Shown here: positions 27,655 through 34,762 of the stretch, piece by piece
Layout of the letters: every line of letters begins with the position of its first letter
Position numbering within the stretch: position 1 is the stretch's first letter
Assembly: GCA_965225895.1 (NCBI GenBank)
Contig: CBDDBR010000011.1
Span: forward strand, 992,001-1,056,000
Length of the DNA: 64,000 nt
Source of the DNA: Endobugula sp965225895
GTDB taxonomy: Bacteria > Pseudomonadota > Gammaproteobacteria > Pseudomonadales > Cellvibrionaceae
Direction of reading: 5' to 3'
Program-made: the position numbers and the translations under genes
Notes under the pieces: generated by a model
Seen by the model: the letters and a program-made list of their open reading frames with translations, nothing else
Told to the model about the DNA's origin: nothing
The model's database searches: none

Positions 27655-28026
27655 TTACACTGGCATATTCATAACATCACGATACGCATCAATGAGTTTA
27701 TTACGCACCTGCACCATTGCCTGAAAAGATACACTGGCCTTTTGGGAGGCAATCATAACGTCAGTAATGTCTACACCTGCTTGCCCTTGTTCATATGATG
27801 TCGCTAACTGTGCCGAAGTTTTTTGTAAATCATTAACATTATTAACGGCCTGATTCATCAACTTACCAAAGTCTGACGTTTCAGAAACACCAGATATTTC
27901 TCTATTAAGAGAAACCCTATTGTCGGCTAATGTATTCACTTCTGGCGATTGAGCAGATTGTGTTTTCGCTTTAATTGAACGCATTTCTGCTAAGACACGA
28001 TTAATATCCATACGATCTGAAATCAT
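27655..28026 (-). CDS. fliE: Flagellar hook-basal body protein FliE
   Basis: The 123-residue rod-base protein has the FliE core in its C-terminal half (FGKLMNQAVNNVNDLQKTS, then DITDVMIASQKASVSFQAMVQVRNKLIDAY). It joins the MS ring to the rod and is an early export substrate. ATG 28026 is favoured over the internal ATG five codons later because AAGG lies 8 nt upstream. It heads fliEFGHIJ and has a sigma-54 promoter about 103 bp upstream. Confidence 0.95.
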   Translation of the reverse strand: MISDRMDINRVLAEMRSIKAKTQSAQSPEVNTLADNRVSLNREISGVSETSDFGKLMNQAVNNVNDLQKTSAQLATSYEQGQAGVDITDVMIASQKASVSFQAMVQVRNKLIDAYRDVMNMPV

Positions 28027-28128
28027 AAACTTACCTTTTTAAGCGCAGTGACCTGACTCATTAACAACTTCAATAAAACTGACAATTTATTGGCTATTTA
28101 TATCAAACCTTTAGCCTATGTCAGATAA

Positions 28129-28145
28129 TGCATAAACTAGGCCAA
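28129..28145 (-). promoter_or_regulatory. Sigma-54 promoter of fliE
   Basis: The minus strand reads TTGGCCTAGTTTATGCAT. GG (28142-28143) and GC (28130-28131) are exactly 10 bp apart, and the -24 element TTGGCC is strong. The predicted start near 28118 leads into fliEFGHIJ. Confidence 0.72.
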
Positions 28146-28223
28146 TTATTGCCGCTTTAAAATAGTAAGGGGGATATCGGCACAAGCCTGCCAAAGAATA
28201 AAATGGAGAGAAAACAAGAACCT

Positions 28224-28247
28224 AAAACAAGGCAAGAAGATGCCTTG
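28224..28247 (-). terminator. Intrinsic terminator after the 65-codon gene
   Basis: CAAGGCA (28228-28234) and TGCCTTG (28241-28247) form a perfect 7-bp stem with a 6-nt loop. On the minus strand the stem is followed by TTTTAGGTT. It separates the small gene from the fliE promoter. Confidence 0.65.
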
Positions 28248-28339
28248 AGAACATTGGGAACGATAAGAAATAAAAACCTATATTGTTTTATTAAATACGG
28301 TAAGTACTATAAATAATGCAACAATATAGGCATAAGACA

Positions 28340-28537
28340 TTAGAAATCAAAATTAAATTCTTGCACGTCTTTTTCTAAATGACGTCGTTCTAAGGCCTCT
28401 TCTAAACGACGCCGAGAGCTAACCGATTTATTTTCATCGGATGATTCAGAGAGTATCTCGCCATCAACAAATTCGCTATCACAATCAGATAATGTATCAA
28501 AAAAAGGATCCACAGAAGAATTAGCTGTATCAGTCAT
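28340..28537 (-). CDS. Small acidic protein, PA3496-like C-terminus
   Basis: This 65-codon gene has a strong ribosome site (GGGAGGT, 5 nt before the ATG) and its own terminator, which support real expression. The product has a very acidic Ser/Asp/Glu N-terminal half and a basic-to-acidic helix at the end (SRRRLEEALERRHLEKDVQE, then FNFDF). The RRRLEE-LE-RRLEKD pattern resembles the short PA3496-type family of proteins called putative envelope-integrity factors, but no function can be assigned from sequence. It lies between flrC and fliE, where Pseudomonas and Vibrio clusters normally carry no such gene. Confidence 0.7.
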   Translation of the reverse strand: MTDTANSSVDPFFDTLSDCDSEFVDGEILSESSDENKSVSSRRRLEEALERRHLEKDVQEFNFDF

Positions 28538-28775
28538 CGATACCTCCCATACATAAATAATTTTTACATTAAACGTCGATAGTCATAAATATTATGCGCT
28601 ATCATGAGGTAAATTTAACGCCCTAATACAAAGCGGTCAAGTAGTGTTTAATGAAATTTATATGACATGACAATAGCTTTTAATAATCTAAAATTATAAA
28701 AATACTGATACACAATATGACGATATAATGACACGACAATATATTTTATTACCCATAGCCTTTTTATTTGAAACG

Positions 28776-30308
28776 TTAAGTTCCTATACCCATTTCTCGC
28801 ATCTTAGCCAATTTATAGCGTAACGTTCTTGGGCTAATACCTAAGCGTTCAGCGGTATTCTTTCTACTCCCACCCTCTTCAGCTAAGGTTTTAGCGATAA
28901 TTTCAAATTCTCTTTTTTGTAAGTTAATGCCTAACTCTAAAGATTGTTGGGCAGCCTCTTCGCAAGATATAATAGAGTCTGACGTAGGTAATGCCACAGA
29001 AGAATGAATAAACGAGCCTGTACCTTCGGCCACGGCTGTAGAAAAAATACGTTCGTCATTTTGTAGGGAATGACTGGCTACATCGATCATTGTGTTTAAA
29101 TAATCATCATTCGTAAACCCCAAGCCCAGATCATAACTTTCGATCACAGACCCTGTTTGTAATATCAATGCTCGCTGCATAATATTGTCTAATTCCCGCA
29201 CATTACCAGGCCACGTATAGCGGCATAATGTTTGCTGTGCAGAGTCACTTAAACTTAGCCCTTTACGCTTTTGCTTTTCTGCATGTTTCTGTAATAGCAT
29301 GGTTGCCAATGGCAAAATATCTGCCGTTCTTTCTCTTAATGGTTTCCATACTAAAGGCAATACACTTAAGCGATAATACAAATCTTCTCTAAACTTTCCG
29401 TCTGCTACGCACTGCCGCATATCTCTGTTTGAGGTCGCAATCACTCGCACATCTAAAGGAATAGTTTTTCTTCCTCCTAAGCGCTCCACTTCTTGTTCTT
29501 GTAGTACACGCAATAATTTTGCCTGTAAACCAATATCCATTTCTGATATCTCATCCAGTAATAACGTACCACCATTGGCTTGCTCAAATTTACCAGGAGT
29601 ACTGGCGTGAGCCCCTGTGTATGCCCCTTTTTCGTAGCCAAACAACATGGCTTCTAGCATATTTTCAGGAATAGCTGCGCAATTAATAGCAATAAAGGGT
29701 TGTGTGGATCGAAGAGATTGCTGATGTATATAACGAGCTAATACTTCTTTACCCGTACCCGATTCACCCAAGATCAAAACTGTTGAGTTAGATTGCGCAA
29801 CACGCACCCCTAATTGTAATAATTTTTTACTGTATTCATCTTCGGCAATAGGCATATCACTTTCGTTAACAACCGCTGTGCCTAGTTGGCGATGAATAAT
29901 ATCGACTAGCTCTTTAGGCTCAAAGGGCTTCACTAAATAATCTACTGCGCCATTATGTATAGCATCAACTGAATCACGTACACTGCCGTAGGCCGTCATT
30001 AATAATACGGGGATATGCGAGTGATGCACCGTTATATGTTTTAAAAGGTCGTGGCCACTTAACTCCCCCATATTAATATCGGTAACTACCATTAAAATAT
30101 CTTTTTCTTTCGACAATAGGTTAATGGCTTGTTCAGCATGTTTTGCTGTGACTACATTAAAGTTTGCTAATGATAACGTATCTTCTAAAGCTTCACGCAG
30201 GGAGTAATCATCTTCTACTACCAGTACTTTTTGAGAAGACAAACCCGTATGATTAGGTTGACTTAGAAAGTGATCCGTTTGTTTTTTTTGCGGTGATACG
30301 GCAGACAT
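28776..30308 (-). CDS. flrC: Sigma-54 response regulator FlrC/FleR
   Basis: The 510-residue NtrC-type activator has a receiver domain (about 25-145; acidic pocket Glu32-Asp33-Asp34, phospho-acceptor Asp77 in VVTDINMG), an AAA+ domain with Walker A GESGTGKE and the sigma-54 contact loop GAYTGA (Tyr for the commoner Phe), and a C-terminal Fis-type helix-turn-helix (NTAERLGISPRTLRYKLAKM). With the kinase FlrB/FleS it activates mid-class sigma-54 flagellar genes, probably including some of the promoters described here. It starts 51 bp after flrB. Confidence 0.95.
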   Translation of the reverse strand: MSAVSPQKKQTDHFLSQPNHTGLSSQKVLVVEDDYSLREALEDTLSLANFNVVTAKHAEQAINLLSKEKDILMVVTDINMGELSGHDLLKHITVHHSHIPVLLMTAYGSVRDSVDAIHNGAVDYLVKPFEPKELVDIIHRQLGTAVVNESDMPIAEDEYSKKLLQLGVRVAQSNSTVLILGESGTGKEVLARYIHQQSLRSTQPFIAINCAAIPENMLEAMLFGYEKGAYTGAHASTPGKFEQANGGTLLLDEISEMDIGLQAKLLRVLQEQEVERLGGRKTIPLDVRVIATSNRDMRQCVADGKFREDLYYRLSVLPLVWKPLRERTADILPLATMLLQKHAEKQKRKGLSLSDSAQQTLCRYTWPGNVRELDNIMQRALILQTGSVIESYDLGLGFTNDDYLNTMIDVASHSLQNDERIFSTAVAEGTGSFIHSSVALPTSDSIISCEEAAQQSLELGINLQKREFEIIAKTLAEEGGSRKNTAERLGISPRTLRYKLAKMREMGIGT

Positions 30309-30359
30309 AATTTATTCTCTTAAAAAGATATGAAAAATCGACGTTGTTATATAATCGAT

Positions 30360-31598
30360 TTAGGCATTAGAAATAATAGGTAACGTTAACTGGGCACAAA
30401 CGCCTTGTGGTTGGTTGTTTAACAAGTGAAAAACACCACCATGAGATTTAGCGACGGTATCAACAACCGTTAAACCAATACCTGTACCTTGTGACTTTGT
30501 TGTATAAAATAATTCATGCACTTTCACTTTTATATGGTCGTCAATACCCACACCATTATCTTTAATCGTGATTGTCAGCATATTATTTTCATCTGATTGA
30601 AACATAATATGTAATTCCCCCTGCTCTTTCATGGCCTGCATACTATTGTTGATCAAGTTCAATAACGCGCCGACTAAAGCATCTTTATTGCAACAGATCA
30701 TATGCTGGGGGTAATCAATATCCCAAGAACACACAATTCCTTGTTGTTCTAAAGACATATCCATAGTATCGACCAAGGATTGCTGTAATTCTGTTAGTGT
30801 TATTTTGTCATTTAAGACAATATCGGATTTTACAAACAGCAACATATCGCGCACTTGCCGTTCCATTTCATGTAAGCGATTTAATAATTTTTGTGTGAAT
30901 TGACGCTGCTGCTTAGGAGATAATGTGGTGTTGAGTAAATGACTACCATATAGCATTGCTGATGATAGCGGCGTACGCACTTGATGCGCCAATGTAGAGA
31001 CCATTTTACCTAAGGCTGTTAAGCGCTCGTGACGGCTCACTTCCGCTTGTAAACGACGTGTATCGGTTTGATCAGTGAGTAAAATAATTTGTCCATCTTG
31101 GCCTAATGAACGTGTGGCAATATTGATTCGCTGACCTTTATGATTGGATACTTCATGGCCATCATCACTCTTTGGTGAAAAACAGCGATGAATCACTTCT
31201 CGCCATAACTGATCTTTTAAACCTGATTCAAGCATTTCTTCAGCTGTGGGATTAATTTCAACAATCACTCCGTGATTGTCTAACACAATGACCCCACCAG
31301 GCAGAAAATTAATGAGGCTTTCTAAACGGTTAGCCATTTGTTCTTTTTCTCGCAACTCTTGCATACGTTGCTCACTCACAACATTCAGTTCTGAGGTTAA
31401 ATCAGCAACGCGCTGCTCAAGCACCGTATAAGAGTCCGTTAATTGAACCGAAAGATCATTAAATAATTCAAAGGCAGATTTAAGATGTTCTGGAGGCGAA
31501 GTATCTTGCTCCAATAAATCAGAAATAAATCCTGTATTTACAATAGGATGTACCAAAGTATCTGCGGTGGGTATGGCTGGACGAAAACTGTCTGTCAT
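30360..31598 (-). CDS. flrB: Flagellar sensor kinase FlrB/FleS
   Basis: The 412-residue histidine kinase has no membrane helix and should be cytoplasmic. It has a coiled-coil-like N-terminus (about 55-95), a PAS domain (about 90-180, LINFLPGGVIVLDNHG), a HisKA domain with phospho-accepting His205 (TLAHQVRTPLSS) and a HATPase domain (NLINNSMQAMKEQG, IKDNGVGID, GIGLTVV). It phosphorylates FlrC. A sigma-54 promoter precedes it, fitting control by a FleQ/FlrA-type activator that is not encoded nearby. Confidence 0.94.
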   Translation of the reverse strand: MTDSFRPAIPTADTLVHPIVNTGFISDLLEQDTSPPEHLKSAFELFNDLSVQLTDSYTVLEQRVADLTSELNVVSEQRMQELREKEQMANRLESLINFLPGGVIVLDNHGVIVEINPTAEEMLESGLKDQLWREVIHRCFSPKSDDGHEVSNHKGQRINIATRSLGQDGQIILLTDQTDTRRLQAEVSRHERLTALGKMVSTLAHQVRTPLSSAMLYGSHLLNTTLSPKQQRQFTQKLLNRLHEMERQVRDMLLFVKSDIVLNDKITLTELQQSLVDTMDMSLEQQGIVCSWDIDYPQHMICCNKDALVGALLNLINNSMQAMKEQGELHIMFQSDENNMLTITIKDNGVGIDDHIKVKVHELFYTTKSQGTGIGLTVVDTVAKSHGGVFHLLNNQPQGVCAQLTLPIISNA

Positions 31599-31672
31599 GG
31601 ATAGCCTCTATATCAAATCATTCATCATCCATAGCCAATAAATGGCAGTTATGAATGCGTATAATCTGTATA

Positions 31673-31689
31673 TGCAAAGGCAATACCAA
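31673..31689 (-). promoter_or_regulatory. Sigma-54 promoter of flrBC
   Basis: The minus strand reads TTGGTATTGCCTTTGCAT. GG (31686-31687) and GC (31674-31675) are 10 bp apart and the -12 element TTGCAT is consensus. The predicted start near 31662 leaves about 64 nt before the flrB ATG. Confidence 0.7.
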
Positions 31690-31756
31690 TTAATAAAACA
31701 CTTTAAAATCAGTAAGTTAAGAGGTATTCAAAAGACAGGAATGCCAAAAAAATGGC

Positions 31757-31808
31757 TATATTGAAAAAAGAAGAGAAGAACACTGCAGAGCGACAAGCAC
31801 CCTGCAGT
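31757..31808 (-). terminator. Terminator after ppiD
   Basis: ACTGCAG (31782-31788) pairs perfectly with CTGCAGT (31802-31808), with an inner GC/GC pair. On the minus strand it is followed by a pyrimidine-rich run ending in TTCTTTTTTC. The stem starts 11 bp after the ppiD stop. The T-run is a little distant, so strength is uncertain. Confidence 0.5.
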
Positions 31809-31818
31809 AGAATGGATT

Positions 31819-33720
31819 TTATAATGCAGGCGATTCTGAACGATAAATACTGATGCTGCTTTCTTCACGCAGGTTATCTTGCCATGCACGATATTCATCG
31901 GCGGCTGTACTCGCAGATAAATTAACTCGTAAGCTCGTACGTTCCGCTTCAGCTAATTCACTAAAATTACCCTCGGCTACTTTACTCAAGCTCACAATAA
32001 TATACTGACCATTTTCAATATATTGATCTGCGATGGTCACTTTACCTTCATCGGGTTTTTCCATATCAAATGCGAGAGATAGGATTTCTAAAGGAACATC
32101 CGAGGCATTGCGCTGAATACCAACTTGCTTGGTAAAACTCAAATTTTGCTCTTCAGCAATACTGACTAAGGTACGACCTGTATCTAACGCATTCAGTATT
32201 TCTTTTACTTGAACGGCTAGCTGCGCTTTGGCTCTTTCTGTTTTAAGTTCTGACACAATGTCTTTAGTTTTTTCTTCGAGAGTCAATGTACGTACAGGTT
32301 GATGCTCTATTAATTTAAGCACAACAACACGGTCTGCAGACAATTCTAATACCGCACTACTATGCCCTTGCTGTACAACATCATCACTAAAAGCAGCCGT
32401 TAATACACGCTTATCTTGCAAAATATCATCGGTTGTATTCTCACGACTAAAAAGTGCTGTTTGAGCATGTGTTAATGCGAGTGTTTCTGCCACTTCAGCC
32501 AAGCTTTCGGCGTTATAAGCCAGCTCTTCAAGTGATTGAACATCTTCTATAAAACGCTCTTCTGCGAGTGTACGTTTTAACTCAGACTCAATAGTGGCTT
32601 TTTGTTCTTCATAGGTAGGTGCAGTTTTTTCAATAACGGTTAATAATTGAATAAAGTGCGTTGCGCCATCAATAGTCACCGCATCGGACACCTGCCCTTC
32701 ACTTAGGGTTAATAAGGTTTCTTCAAATTTTTCTGGGAAGCTATCACCCGTGCTACTACCCAGATTACCGCCATTATCACGGCTACCAAAGTCATCAGAA
32801 TATTCTTTTGCGAGTTCTGCAAAATCATCACCAGCAGCTAATTTTTCTTTAACTGTAGCAATCTTCTGCTGTGCAGCGTCGTCATCACCTTCAATCATGA
32901 TATGTGCAGCTTCACGTTCAGTGCTTTCTGTAAAACTTTGTACAATTTGTTCGTACTGCTGACGGATACGCTCTTCATCTACACTCATATCCGCTTCTAT
33001 ATCGCTCACACTTAACTCAATATACTCAACAGATATTTGCTCTTCTGATATATAACTGGATTTATTGGCCTCGTAATGAGCAAGAACATCTTCATCGCTC
33101 ACGTCGATAGCACTCGGTAATTCACCTAATGGTAAGTTAACAATAGAAAAATCACGTGTTTGACGTGACAAACCAAACGAACGCTGAATTTCACTATCAG
33201 TAATAAAGTCCGAAGATAAAACGGCATTTTGCACTTGATTCACCAGCATATCTTCTTTCAATAATGCTCTAAAAGAGGTGGGAGTATGACCAATGCTTCT
33301 TACAATTTGTGTAAAGCGCTGCGCATCAAATTTACCATCCACCTGAAAATCAGGTAATGTCACAATCGTTTGATCCACTTCCTTGTTTGAAAAGGTCATA
33401 TTGCCTTCTTTTGCCAAACTAGCAAGCACACTACGTTGTACCAGAGACTCAATAGCAGAGCCTCGCAAACTTTCATCACTCAGTAAATCAAGTGGCGCAT
33501 TTTCACCTAATTGATCACTTAGGCGCTGTCTTTCACGACCTATGGCAATTTGTACTTCTCGTTCAGTAATGACAGTGCCATTAACTTCTGCTGCCTCACC
33601 CACGTTATTATTGCCATAAAAAAGGTTTTCAACCCCGACTAGCGCTAATGGGATCGTTAATAATGCGATTAGAAAAAAGGCAACAAGTCCTTTGATTTTA
33701 CTTCTCATACTTTGCAGCAT
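31819..33720 (-). CDS. ppiD: Periplasmic folding chaperone PpiD
   Basis: The 633-residue protein has an N-terminal membrane anchor (about 10-35, VAFFLIALLTIPLALVGV), a SurA-N-like chaperone region with the conserved VNGTVITEREVQIAI, and a parvulin-type domain in the middle (REAAHIMIEG, DDFAELAKEYSDD, RDNGGNLG). PpiD works at the periplasmic exit of the Sec translocon. Order and orientation fit the common lon-hupB-ppiD run, but here three signalling genes lie between hupB and ppiD. Confidence 0.95.
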   Translation of the reverse strand: MLQSMRSKIKGLVAFFLIALLTIPLALVGVENLFYGNNNVGEAAEVNGTVITEREVQIAIGRERQRLSDQLGENAPLDLLSDESLRGSAIESLVQRSVLASLAKEGNMTFSNKEVDQTIVTLPDFQVDGKFDAQRFTQIVRSIGHTPTSFRALLKEDMLVNQVQNAVLSSDFITDSEIQRSFGLSRQTRDFSIVNLPLGELPSAIDVSDEDVLAHYEANKSSYISEEQISVEYIELSVSDIEADMSVDEERIRQQYEQIVQSFTESTEREAAHIMIEGDDDAAQQKIATVKEKLAAGDDFAELAKEYSDDFGSRDNGGNLGSSTGDSFPEKFEETLLTLSEGQVSDAVTIDGATHFIQLLTVIEKTAPTYEEQKATIESELKRTLAEERFIEDVQSLEELAYNAESLAEVAETLALTHAQTALFSRENTTDDILQDKRVLTAAFSDDVVQQGHSSAVLELSADRVVVLKLIEHQPVRTLTLEEKTKDIVSELKTERAKAQLAVQVKEILNALDTGRTLVSIAEEQNLSFTKQVGIQRNASDVPLEILSLAFDMEKPDEGKVTIADQYIENGQYIIVSLSKVAEGNFSELAEAERTSLRVNLSASTAADEYRAWQDNLREESSISIYRSESPAL

Positions 33721-33891
33721 GGGTGACCTCTATAGTTCGGATGATTCTATTATTATATGGATAAGAGTAAGGCTGATATTTGGAATATGCACCACTCAAA
33801 ACGCTCAGTATTCTACCATAGAGATCGCTTTGAGCAGTATTAAGAAGAAGGGAATCTTAAGAAAATAGGCAATTATGCCCAACAAAAGGCA

Positions 33892-33909
33892 TTTGCTCTA
33901 TCGAGCAAA
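33892..33909 (-). terminator. Possible terminator after the cheX-like gene
   Basis: TTTGCTC (33892-33898) and GAGCAAA (33903-33909) form a perfect 7-bp stem with a 4-nt loop, followed on the minus strand by TGCCTTTTGTTGG. The stem lies 24 bp after the cheX-like stop. The T-run is interrupted, so this is tentative. Confidence 0.4.
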
Positions 33910-33933
33910 GCATGGCTGTATGTTTTTTGAGCA

Positions 33934-34380
33934 TCACTCAAAGCAAACCACTATTGCCGCACTGTAGGCCTTCCAATACACAGGAATAACATAAGAGCGT
34001 AAATGCTTAGGCAGGTGTATATTACTGGGGGCACCATCAATCACCACGGGAACAGATATCATAAATTCACTGCCAAAGGTATTTCGCGCATTACCAGAGA
34101 TGGTATTAGCCACTTCACCGACAACATCAATCACATTTTCTTCGGAGGTGTCCTTTTCTCCCATGCTTAATAATAAATGTTTCAGCAAAATTTTAGGGGC
34201 AGTAAAATATACGCAACCTTTTATTGGGCCTGAAACGCCAATAATACCAGTGTAATCAAAAGCTGCAGGTTCATTATTACTCACAAGATAAGGCGTACCC
34301 ACTCTGACATCTTTATCTGAAGTATGTTGAAAATAACGCATTGCTCCATCAATAAATATTTCTAACGTTTTTTCACTCAT
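33934..34380 (-). CDS. CheX-like CheY-P phosphatase
   Basis: The 148-residue protein is a single CheX/CheC-like domain. The phosphatase helix signature is visible as GEVANTISGNARNTFG (Glu-x-x-Asn at about residues 88-91), the arrangement of the catalytic Glu-Asn pair in CheX and CheC. Such proteins dephosphorylate receiver domains. It overlaps the preceding receiver gene by 8 bp and is third in a kinase-receiver-phosphatase module. I infer that its substrate is that receiver rather than the flagellar CheY, which already has CheZ. Confidence 0.82.
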   Translation of the reverse strand: MSEKTLEIFIDGAMRYFQHTSDKDVRVGTPYLVSNNEPAAFDYTGIIGVSGPIKGCVYFTAPKILLKHLLLSMGEKDTSEENVIDVVGEVANTISGNARNTFGSEFMISVPVVIDGAPSNIHLPKHLRSYVIPVYWKAYSAAIVVCFE

Positions 34381-34747
34381 TTATATCTTCCACTATTTCT
34401 GTTAATGCTGATATCAAAGCTTCGTCGGTAAATGGCTTACACACAAATCCTCTCGCTCCGTACTCTAATGCCTGAATGCCTGTCGCCTTATCCGATAGTG
34501 CCGATATAACTAAAATAATCACATCAGGGTTTAAATTGATCAACGCTTGTATACATTCAAGACCATCCATTTCTGGCATGGTTAAATCCATTGTGATCAC
34601 ATCAGGCGAGGATCTTTTATACGCTTCTATCGCTTCTAATCCATTCGCTGCTGTTGCAACTACGTTAAATGTCGTTGAGGTAATGTGACAACGCTCTATT
34701 CTGCGTCGAATGACATTTGAGTCATCGACCACCATTAATTTTAACAT
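34373..34747 (-). CDS. Single-domain response regulator (CheY-like)
   Basis: The 124-residue receiver domain has acidic pocket Asp8-Asp9, phospho-acceptor Asp54 (VITMDLTMPEMDG), a conserved Ser in VISALSDK and Lys in VCKPF. It has no output domain, so it must act through protein contact or simply carry phosphate. It lies 15 bp after the kinase gene and overlaps the cheX-like gene. It is distinct from the flagellar CheY at 8885-9265 in its active-site surroundings. Confidence 0.92.
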   Translation of the reverse strand: MLKLMVVDDSNVIRRRIERCHITSTTFNVVATAANGLEAIEAYKRSSPDVITMDLTMPEMDGLECIQALINLNPDVIILVISALSDKATGIQALEYGARGFVCKPFTDEALISALTEIVEDINE

Positions 34748-34762
34748 CGTAAAACCTTTTAT

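Larger units (their letters stand above)
28027..28339. other. 313-bp intergenic region before fliE
   Basis: This gap holds the fliE sigma-54 promoter (28129-28145) and the terminator of the upstream small gene (28224-28247). The long 103-nt leader between the predicted start and fliE could hold activator or post-transcriptional sites, but no clear motif was seen. No credible ORF was found. Confidence 0.6.

Noticed and set aside
28180..28195. Second sigma-54-like site upstream of fliE
   Set aside because: GG and GC are 9 bp apart, and sigma-54 needs 10; the site at 28129-28145 fits better.
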